Virus record (IMG/VR): IMGVR_UViG_3300037119_002477
Span: 1-37,774 of that record
DNA from: a virus
Reading direction: 5' to 3' (one strand)
Length of the DNA stretch: 37,774 nt
Below are positions 32,008 through 37,774 of the stretch, in pieces (the first letter of the stretch is position 1; the number at the start of each line of letters is the position of its first letter). The notes beneath the pieces are model-generated. The model was not told the DNA's origin. It saw only the letters and a program-made list of their open reading frames with translations, and ran no database searches. Made by a program: the position numbers and the translations under genes.

Positions 32008-33236
32008 CACACCTTGCCTGCATACCAGGCCGCCATCTTGGCCATCGCCGTATCGGCCATCTCGGGATGCATGGCGAGATAATGCTTCAGCACGCTGGTG
32101 GCGCTCTCGAGAGAGTGGCCGGAAATGGCGCAGATCTCCGGCACGGTGCAACCCGCCTGCGCCAGCCAGGTGACCGCGGTATCGCGCAGATCCTGATCGC
32201 GAAAACCGGCGAGGCCGGGCGTCGGCGGCACCACCATCACGTCGTCGATCACGACGCCTTCGACCGCGGCCTGCCGAACCTTCGCGAACGTGTGCGAATA
32301 ATGCCAGGACGAAAACGGCGCGTCGGCCTTCTCGTCCCACACCACATGCTTGACGCTGATGTTGGCGCGGCGGACGCGCGCCGCCTTGAGCCTTGCCGCG
32401 AGCTCGGGCGTCTCGACGATGGCGACGCGGGCGCCGGTCTTGTGCTGCACGAACAACAACCGCCCATTGACCAGCCCGTCGAGCTGCAAGGCGAGCCGAT
32501 CGTTCTGGCGCTGGCCGGTGAACAGGCCGAGCATGATCGCGTCGCCGATCTCGGGCCGGCCCAGCGCATCCGCCGCGGCGACCAGGCGCTGCATGTCTCT
32601 TGGCTCGCCAACGCGGAGGCGTTCGTCGGGCTTCGCCATGCGATAACCGTCGACCGGATTTGCTTGCAGGCCGCGGGTCGCGGCATGGCCCTTGATGCGG
32701 CCCCAGGAAATCGCCGCCGAGAGGCTGGACCGGACGCAGCGCGCGATGTGCAGACCGCGCGCCTTCCAGATGCCATTGAATACTTTGTCGAGAACCTCGT
32801 GGTTGAGGTCGATGGCCGGGCCGTCGGCGGCAAGTGGGAAAACGGACTCGAGCACCTTCGCGCCCTGGGCGTAATAGCGCAGCGTGTTGGTGGACAACGC
32901 CTTGCGCTGCATCTTGCCATCGGCGACGCCGGCGAGGTCGGGCGACCGCAGCCAATCATGAAACAGGCGCCGCAGGCTCGCATCGTCCGGGACTTCCCGG
33001 CGCTCGCGGCGGGCGCCTCGCGCCGCCTTATCAGCCGCCGCCTTCTGCACCTTGGCGGCCCAGGCCGCCGCCTCTTGGACGCTGAACCAGCGGCCGTCCC
33101 AATGCTTCAGATCCTTGGGCTTCGCGCCCTTGGCGCGCGCTGACGGGCCGGGCGTATAGCGCGGGCGATACTGGATCTTGCCCGCCGCGTCGGTGTGCGG
33201 GCGCAAGGTGACATTCGGGATTGATAATCTGGCCAC
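32007..33236 (-). CDS. int: Tyrosine recombinase (phage integrase)
   Basis: A 409-residue protein with a GTG start and GAGG about ten bases upstream. The N-terminal 80 residues include an arm-binding-type region (RPRYTPGPSARAKG), followed by a SAM-like core-binding domain (about 85-190). The catalytic domain has R243 (TGQRQNDRL), K266 (VQHKTG), R351 (DLRDTAVTWLAQ), H374 (ISGHS) and the nucleophile Y386 (LKHYL). The usual His before the second Arg is replaced by Gln/Asp, as in many members. It inserts the phage genome at a chromosomal att site. It is divergent from the excisionase-like gene and is followed by coupled small genes. Confidence 0.93.
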   Translation of the reverse strand: MARLSIPNVTLRPHTDAAGKIQYRPRYTPGPSARAKGAKPKDLKHWDGRWFSVQEAAAWAAKVQKAAADKAARGARRERREVPDDASLRRLFHDWLRSPDLAGVADGKMQRKALSTNTLRYYAQGAKVLESVFPLAADGPAIDLNHEVLDKVFNGIWKARGLHIARCVRSSLSAAISWGRIKGHAATRGLQANPVDGYRMAKPDERLRVGEPRDMQRLVAAADALGRPEIGDAIMLGLFTGQRQNDRLALQLDGLVNGRLLFVQHKTGARVAIVETPELAARLKAARVRRANISVKHVVWDEKADAPFSSWHYSHTFAKVRQAAVEGVVIDDVMVVPPTPGLAGFRDQDLRDTAVTWLAQAGCTVPEICAISGHSLESATSVLKHYLAMHPEMADTAMAKMAAWYAGKV

Positions 33237-33447
33237 TGAAACCGTCCTCTACTCGGTTGCGATGGCTATAACGTATCTAGTTAATAACGATTCGGCAAGT
33301 GACTTGGCAAATAATTTTCTCATTGATCAGCATATCCATCTATGCTTTTTGACGTATGTTAACCAACGCCGTCACCCCATCCTAATCCTGATTCACCGGG
33401 CGCGCTAGTGATCTCGGATCACCAGCGCGCGCGAGGAAGGCGACGCT
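33237..33447. promoter_or_regulatory. Divergent AT-rich control region; integrase promoter and GTATCTAG operator
   Basis: For the integrase (minus strand), TTGCCG (33298-33293) is followed after 17 bases by TACGTT (33275-33270). GTATCTAG at 33273-33280 overlaps the -10. The layout copies the promoter of the 771-1217 gene. The region is AT-rich and lies between integrase and excisionase-like genes, where arm-type sites or attP could also lie; no core sequence can be defined without the host. A plus-strand promoter for the early operon was not identified with confidence. Confidence 0.5.
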
Positions 33448-33738
33448 GTGCCCGAACTTGGGTCGCAAGTCCTGACCATCGCCGAGACCGCCGCCGAAGT
33501 GCGGCAAAGCGAATCCAGGTTCCGCCGGAACTGGCCAAACCTGGTCCGCGAGCACGGCTTTCCAGCGCCTTTGCCCGGATTCCAGCGCTGCTTGTGGTCG
33601 CGTGTGAGGGTGCACGGCTGGATCGAAACCGTCGGCGCCGGCCCATCCGACCGGACGCCGCAGGACAGCGTCGCCGCCCGGCGGCGCAACCGGCTGCGCC
33701 AGCATTTAGGATTATCCACTGACGGAGATCCGCAATGA
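33448..33738 (+). CDS. AlpA/excisionase-like helix-turn-helix protein
   Basis: A 96-residue basic protein with GTG start and GAGGAAGG well placed upstream. Residues 7-58 have the winged-helix pattern of the MerR/excisionase superfamily: VLTIAETAAEVRQSESRFRRNWPNLVREHGFPAP, then LPGFQRCLWSRVRVHGWIE. The C-terminus is basic and flexible. It is divergent from the integrase, which fits an excisionase or directionality factor that also controls early transcription. The stop overlaps the next start (ATGA). Confidence 0.75.
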   Translation: MPELGSQVLTIAETAAEVRQSESRFRRNWPNLVREHGFPAPLPGFQRCLWSRVRVHGWIETVGAGPSDRTPQDSVAARRRNRLRQHLGLSTDGDPQ

Positions 33739-34043
33739 GCCGTCGCACCCTGCCGCCCCGCCGCATCAGCCACAATCTCACCCTGGTGCATGACGGAACA
33801 AAAGGCTCGCTGACCTTCTCGCGGTTCGACGAGGACGGGCTCGCCGAATTGTTCGTCGACTACGGCGCCCCCGGCTCCGACGCCCGAGCTTTCGCCCGCG
33901 ACGGCGGGATTTTGATCTCCATGCTGTTGCAGCACGGGATTCCGCCGACCGAGATCGTCGGCTCGCTCACCCATGACGACGCCGGACGGCCCGCGACGCC
34001 GCTCGGCAAGGCCCTCGCCAGCGCGATCGGCATGTGCGTGTGA
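33735..34043 (+). CDS. TSCPD-domain-like small protein
   Basis: A 102-residue protein. The pattern 'LTFSRFDEDGLAELFVDYGAPGSDARAFARDGGILISMLLQHGIPPTEIVGSL' and the end 'PATPLGKALASAI' match the TSCPD-type domain found at the C-terminus of ribonucleotide reductases and as free-standing phage proteins. In the free form the function is unclear; binding of nucleotide or modulation of host reductase is a guess. The Cys residues that name the family are not seen in the expected places. GGAG precedes the ATG, and the gene overlaps both neighbours by 1-4 bases. Confidence 0.65.
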   Translation: MSRRTLPPRRISHNLTLVHDGTKGSLTFSRFDEDGLAELFVDYGAPGSDARAFARDGGILISMLLQHGIPPTEIVGSLTHDDAGRPATPLGKALASAIGMCV

Positions 34044-34714
34044 TGGCGCATGACCCTACGTCAACTAGCGCTAGTCCGCCAAGCGGTAGCCCGTTGAACG
34101 GGGTTCGAGACGCGTCAGACCCCACAAATATGCCGATGGGGCATGCGCCTAGCGCAGTATTCAGGCTCCGGTCAGTCGAGGCGCGGCGGCTCGGAATCGG
34201 CCTGTCGATCGAGAAGCTGTGCGGCCTGGCGGGCATCGCCAGCAGCGGTTACCGCAACGCGCTGGCCGGCAAGCACCAGGTCTCGGACGCGGTGCTGGTC
34301 CGGCTGTCGATGGCGCTCTCCGGTCGGGCGCACGTCGAGCCTTTCACGCCGCCGCCGCCGCCGCGGCCATTGCTGCGCGCCGCCTATGAGGCGTTCCATG
34401 TCGGCGCCTGTCGCATGGTCGGCGTCGATGACGAGAAGGCGCGCGCCGTCGAGCCGGGGCGCGGCGGCATCGAGCTCCGCTTCAAGGCCGGCCTGGCGCG
34501 CCGCATCGCCATCTATGCGCTGGGCGTCAAGTTCAACCTGACAGGCCCGACCATCGCCGACATTGCCGGCGTCACCAAGGAATCGGTCCGGCTCGCCATT
34601 CAAGCGGTGGAGGAAGAGCGCGACCGCAAGGATTTTTCGGAGGCGCTCGACCGCATGGTTGGCGGCGCGACCGGCGAGACGGGAGGGCTGTTCGATGCTC
34701 GCGACGTCGCATGA
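34043..34714 (+). CDS. HTH protein with DnaA domain-IV-like C-terminus (replication initiator/regulator candidate)
   Basis: A 223-residue protein if it starts at ATG 34043 (TGATG overlap with the previous stop); GTGs just upstream and ATG 34131 are alternatives. After a flexible 40-residue start, residues about 42-95 look like a Cro/C1-type HTH (LSIEKLCGLAGIASSGYRNALAGKHQVSDAVLVRL). Following a poly-Pro linker, residues about 107-205 resemble DnaA domain IV. LARRIAIYALGVKFNL...TIADIAGVTKESVRLAIQAVEEE aligns with the 'AR.IAMYL...S...IG...G.RDHTTV..A...I' pattern of host DnaA. It lies before the primase-like gene, so origin binding is likely. The GTAAC cluster is a candidate target. Confidence 0.7.
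   Translation: MAHDPTSTSASPPSGSPLNGVRDASDPTNMPMGHAPSAVFRLRSVEARRLGIGLSIEKLCGLAGIASSGYRNALAGKHQVSDAVLVRLSMALSGRAHVEPFTPPPPPRPLLRAAYEAFHVGACRMVGVDDEKARAVEPGRGGIELRFKAGLARRIAIYALGVKFNLTGPTIADIAGVTKESVRLAIQAVEEERDRKDFSEALDRMVGGATGETGGLFDARDVA
34064..34075. promoter_or_regulatory. Perfect 12-bp palindrome near the start of the initiator gene
   Basis: ACTAGCGCTAGT is perfectly symmetric and lies in the first codons of the HTH/DnaA-like gene, in a part encoding an apparently unstructured peptide. ACTAGCGC also occurs after TGTG at 30527-30534. It could be an autoregulatory operator, or mark that translation really begins downstream. Confidence 0.35.
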
Positions 34715-35807
34715 GCCCGTCCGGCGGTTTCCGACAGTCGCGGAATTGCGCCTCAAGGAGCGGCTGATCGATCGGCTGTCGTCCCTGGTGTCGACACTTC
34801 TGCCCGGCGGCTACATGAGCGGCGGCGATTACATCGCGCCGGATCCGGTTCACGCCCATAAAACGCTGGGCAATTTCCATGTCCGGATGCGCGGCGCGAA
34901 AGCCGGTTCGTTCGTCGATTATGCGGGCGATCATCGATCGTTCCGCGACGGCGGCGACCGCGGCGACGTCATCGATCTGATTGCCTATGTGCAATGCAAC
35001 CGCAGCCGGCGCGAAGCTATTCGCTGGGCGTGCGATTGGCTCGGCATCGACAAAGAAGCTCAGGACGTGTCGAGCCATGACGAACGTCTGGCGACGGCGC
35101 GGCGCGCTCTCGCTCAATCGGAGAAGGTGAGCGAGCAAGCGCGCCGCGATCGCGGGCGGCGCATCTGGCATGACGCGGCGCGACGCATCACCGGCACGCT
35201 CGGCGAAACCTATTTTCGCGAGGCGCGAAAAATTCCGCTCGATGAAATCACTTCGCACACCCGCGACCTGCGCTTTGCGCGGCGCCTCAAACATTGGACG
35301 TCGGGCGAGTTCTTTCCGGCGATCGTCGGTTGCCTGCGCGCCCGCGACGGCTTGATCACCGGCATTCATTGCACCTTCCTGGCGCCGGACGGATCGGGCA
35401 AGGCGCCGGTCGACAATCCCAAACTGATGCTCGGCCAGGTCCGCGGCTCGGTGCTGCGCATTGCGAACGGATCTTCGCGGCTCGGGGCGGAGGATGCGGC
35501 GGCGGCCGAGCGGTCGGGCGTCCTGGCGTTGTGTGAGGGCCTCGAGGACGGCCTGACCATCGCCGCGGCGGCGCCCGAGGCGCGCGTCTGGGCCGCAACC
35601 TCGCTCGGCAATATCGGCAACGTCCCGATCGATCACCCCTGCGTCAGTCACGTGGTGGTCGCGGCGGACAATGACGCGAACGCGCGCGCGGCCGAACAAT
35701 TCGAGCTCGCGATGGATCAACTGCGCCGTCACGGCAAGCCGATCGCCGTGATGCGCTCGCCGATCGGAAAAGACTTCAACGATTGCATCAAGGGAGATGC
35801 GCCATGA
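34695..35807 (+). CDS. Toprim-domain primase-like protein
   Basis: A 370-residue protein; ATG at 34695 lies 20 bases inside the previous gene. Residues about 40-120 resemble the N-terminal primase fold (GGDYIAPDPVHAHKTLGNFHVRM, GSFVDYAGDH, GDVIDLIAYV), but the zinc-binding Cys/His set of CHC2 primases is absent. A helical linker follows. The Toprim domain occupies about 270-365: LALCEGLEDGLTIAAAA with its conserved Glu, VVVAADNDANARAAEQF with the DxD-type acidic pair, and GKDFNDCIKG. It should make or handle primers with the helicase encoded two genes on. The end overlaps the next start (ATGA). Confidence 0.85.
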   Translation: MLATSHEPVRRFPTVAELRLKERLIDRLSSLVSTLLPGGYMSGGDYIAPDPVHAHKTLGNFHVRMRGAKAGSFVDYAGDHRSFRDGGDRGDVIDLIAYVQCNRSRREAIRWACDWLGIDKEAQDVSSHDERLATARRALAQSEKVSEQARRDRGRRIWHDAARRITGTLGETYFREARKIPLDEITSHTRDLRFARRLKHWTSGEFFPAIVGCLRARDGLITGIHCTFLAPDGSGKAPVDNPKLMLGQVRGSVLRIANGSSRLGAEDAAAAERSGVLALCEGLEDGLTIAAAAPEARVWAATSLGNIGNVPIDHPCVSHVVVAADNDANARAAEQFELAMDQLRRHGKPIAVMRSPIGKDFNDCIKGDAP

Positions 35808-36265
35808 CAGGCGAAAATCCGGTCGAGCCTCGCGCCGACATGGCGCTCCTGACGGCGCTCAATGCCGGCTTCGCCGTCTCCGAAAATCCCTACTGGATCT
35901 TTGGCGGCGATCAGCCGGACGATGCGCTATCGAGCCACCAGGCGCAGATTGTGCAGGCCGTGGCGGAGTTCCATCGCAGCGTGCGCGATGGCGTGGCCGA
36001 AACGCTCTATGTCGTGGCGCGCGGGACAGCCGAAAGGCTCGCGCCGAGGTATGTCGGCAAACCCTGGGGCGCTCTGGCGCCGGAAATCCGACGCTCGTTC
36101 CGCGCCTTTCAATCCGCATTGAATGACGTCGATCGCGAAATCGCCGAAGCGCAGCAAGAGCGCGACTATCAGGAGGATCTCAAGCGAGATCCGCCGCCCT
36201 TGCCGGATCCGGAAGGCACGCCATTCGAGCTGACCGGGAGCATCCTCGACCGCGTGCGATACTGA
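35804..36265 (+). CDS. Unknown protein between primase-like and helicase genes
   Basis: A 153-residue acidic, mostly helical protein with AGGGAG eight bases before the ATG. Visible parts are PYWIFGGDQPDDALSSHQ, a helix (QIVQAVAEFHRSVRDGVAETLYVVA), APEIRRSFRAFQSALNDVDREIAEAQQERD, and a Pro-rich tail. I do not recognise a family. It stands between two replication genes with no gaps, so a replication accessory role is plausible but unproven. Confidence 0.65.
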   Translation: MTGENPVEPRADMALLTALNAGFAVSENPYWIFGGDQPDDALSSHQAQIVQAVAEFHRSVRDGVAETLYVVARGTAERLAPRYVGKPWGALAPEIRRSFRAFQSALNDVDREIAEAQQERDYQEDLKRDPPPLPDPEGTPFELTGSILDRVRY

Positions 36266-36267
36266 CG

Positions 36268-37774
36268 ATGTCGACGACGCCGCGGCTCAACCTCGTCAAA
36301 GCTCTGTTTCGCGACGCGGATGATCAGGCCGGCGGCGACGTCGCGCTGTTTGATCCGCAACCGGAGGAGTTGCGCGACGGCTATGGTCCGGGCGCCTGGC
36401 CCGGCGCGCCGTTCAACGCGCTGCCGCCGACATGCCAGGTCGTCCCCTTGGGCTACGATGGAGACACGTCTTACTTTGTCGGGACCAACCGCCAGGTCTG
36501 GGCGATCAGCAATTTCGACAACAACGCATTGTTTGGCCTGTTCGGCCTGACGCCGAATTTTCCACATTGGGCCTGGCCGCGCTTCTCGATGCCGAAGAAG
36601 AACAAACCGTCGCGCATCAACGGGCTCGAATACAACCAGGCCAAGCAATGCCTGCTGCGCGAGGTGCAAAAGTGCGGCGCCTACGATCCGGTCAACAGCG
36701 TGCGCGGGCGCGGCGCCTGGATCGATGACAGCGAGTCATTGCTCTGGCATTCCGGCGATCGGCTCTGGCGCATCGAGGATGGCAAGCGGACATGGTCGCC
36801 GCCGGCGAAGATCGGCAAGCATTTCTATGTCCAGGGGCATCGCACCTTCCACCCGTGGGGAGCGCCGGTTCCGGTCGAGGCGTGTCCGGCGCAGGATATT
36901 TTTCGGGCGCTGCGCTCGTGGCGATGGGGCCGGCCGATCGTGGACCCGATCTTCGCGCTCGGCCTGCTCGGCTGCGGCCTGATGTCCGGCGCGCTGCAAC
37001 ACCGGCCGCATGGTTTTGTCACCGGCGACCGCGGCACCGGCAAAACCACGTTGCAGGATTTTTTCCGCGGCGCCTGGGGCGCAGCCGCGATTGCGCTCGA
37101 GGACGCGACCGAGGCCGGCATTGCGCAACTCTCGCGCTATGACGTGCTGCCGATCAGTTTTGACGAGCTCGAGGCCCGCACCGACAATCGCCGCGGCGAG
37201 TCGATCATTAACCTCGCGCGCATCGCCTACTCGGGCGCGACCCGATTGCGCGGTTCTGGCGAGCATGATGCAAAACTGTTTCGCATTCGCTCGTGCTTCC
37301 TGTTCTCGGCGATCAATCCGCCGCCGATGACCGCCGCCGATCGATCGCGCATGGTCATGCTCCATCTCCATCGCATCACGGTTGACGCGATCCGGCCCGG
37401 ACCGCTGGGCAATCGCGACGATGCGATCGGCCGGCAACTGCTGCGCCGCATGATGGAGGGCTGGCAAGACTTTCAGAAAGGGGTCGAGGATTGGCGCGAG
37501 ATCCTGCGCCAGGCCGGGCTCAACGCCCGCATGCAGGACACCTATGGCGCGCTGCTGGCGATGGCCGAGGTTTTGGTGGGGCCGGAAACCCTCGAGGAGG
37601 CCGGCCTGCCGGTGACCGAATCCGCCGCGCTCGGGCAGATGATCGCCGAACACACGGAAAACGAGCGGCTGGCGCAGCTCGACAACTGGTCGGAATGCCT
37701 GGTGCATCTGTTCCGCGCGCAAATCGAATTCTGGAAGGCCGGCGAGCGGCCGACGATCGGCGCCACGGTGCGTC
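36268..37774 (+). CDS. Replicative helicase/P-loop ATPase, N-terminal part (continues at base 2)
   Basis: The frame starts at ATG 36268 and is open to the window end; in the circle it continues at 2-490, giving about 622 residues. The first 240 residues form a separate domain with Trp-rich motifs (NFPHWAWPRFSMPKK, EYNQAKQCLLREVQK). Walker A is GDRGTGKTT (253-261). Walker B is PISFDELE with D299-E300. A sensor-1 Asn is at about 350 (FLFSAINPPPM). This is the layout of phage and satellite replicative helicases paired with Toprim or AEP primases. Role: unwinding DNA at the fork or origin. No ribosome site is obvious; coupling to the upstream gene two bases away is likely. Confidence 0.85.
   Translation, partial: MSTTPRLNLVKALFRDADDQAGGDVALFDPQPEELRDGYGPGAWPGAPFNALPPTCQVVPLGYDGDTSYFVGTNRQVWAISNFDNNALFGLFGLTPNFPHWAWPRFSMPKKNKPSRINGLEYNQAKQCLLREVQKCGAYDPVNSVRGRGAWIDDSESLLWHSGDRLWRIEDGKRTWSPPAKIGKHFYVQGHRTFHPWGAPVPVEACPAQDIFRALRSWRWGRPIVDPIFALGLLGCGLMSGALQHRPHGFVTGDRGTGKTTLQDFFRGAWGAAAIALEDATEAGIAQLSRYDVLPISFDELEARTDNRRGESIINLARIAYSGATRLRGSGEHDAKLFRIRSCFLFSAINPPPMTAADRSRMVMLHLHRITVDAIRPGPLGNRDDAIGRQLLRRMMEGWQDFQKGVEDWREILRQAGLNARMQDTYGALLAMAEVLVGPETLEEAGLPVTESAALGQMIAEHTENERLAQLDNWSECLVHLFRAQIEFWKAGERPTIGATVR
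37647..37772. repeat. Terminal direct repeat, right copy
   Basis: Identical to bases 1-126. The final two bases (TC) do not follow the left copy exactly (GC), which may be an assembly edge error. Collapsing the repeat gives a circle of about 37,646 bp with the helicase frame intact. Confidence 0.9.

Noticed and set aside
31815-33143. Long plus-strand frame opposite the integrase (and 31188-31649)
   Set aside because: The minus strand carries a complete tyrosine recombinase with all catalytic residues and coupled small genes; the plus frames are their shadows.
33237-33447. tRNA-derived attP core next to integrase
   Set aside because: No tRNA 3'-end sequence could be recognised here or elsewhere; the att core cannot be defined without a host junction.

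Overview
The window is almost certainly one complete genome of a short-tailed (podovirus-like) temperate phage of a GC-rich alphaproteobacterium, probably Hyphomicrobiales. The host assignment is an inference from high GC3, codon use and the protein families; no host gene is present. Bases 1-126 recur exactly at 37647-37772, so the sequence closes into a circle of about 37,646 bp. One gene, a P-loop replicative helicase, runs across that joint.

Layout. (1) 33.4 kb to the end and on to 490, plus strand: an early/replication operon with an AlpA/excisionase-like HTH protein, a small TSCPD-like protein, an HTH protein fused to a DnaA-domain-IV-like module, a Toprim primase-like protein, an unknown protein and the helicase. 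(2) 487-1217, minus strand: a small ribbon-helix-helix (RHH) regulator candidate and a phage protein of unknown function. (3) 1218-1833: non-coding, with twelve GTAAC/GTTAC motifs flanking an alternating CG tract, directly upstream of the small terminase gene; a candidate origin or packaging site. (4) 1834-30396, plus strand: one long late operon. It carries TerS, TerL, a gp13/GNAT-like protein, portal, Bbp19-like protein, scaffold, major capsid, a small head protein, tail tubular proteins A and B, four internal virion proteins, two receptor-binding proteins with a shared anchor domain, a membrane coiled-coil protein, a holin candidate and a GH19 endolysin. It ends at a hairpin terminator near 30.43 kb. 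(5) 30.4-30.85 kb: non-coding, with TGTGACTAGTCACA-type sites between two opposed terminators. (6) 30854-33236, minus strand: tyrosine integrase followed by five tightly packed small genes. (7) 33237-33447: AT-rich divergent control region between integrase and excisionase-like genes.

How it works together. Integrase and the excisionase-like protein handle lysogeny. The RHH protein may control several minus-strand promoters through a shared GTATCTAG motif. The DnaA-like, Toprim and helicase proteins would start and drive replication. The structural genes resemble T7/BPP-1-type podoviruses, but no phage RNA polymerase, DNA polymerase or reverse transcriptase was recognised, so the phage would depend on host polymerases.

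Most unusual content: a 1467-residue internal virion protein with a RelA/SpoT-like domain and a ddrB/ParB-like domain (a polyvalent protein probably injected with the DNA); a small ORF nested in it with a perfect Shine-Dalgarno; a tail fibre with a spherulin-4/GH135-like domain and a self-cleaving S74 chaperone; the GTAAC iteron/CG-tract region; and two separate families of repeated operator-like sites.
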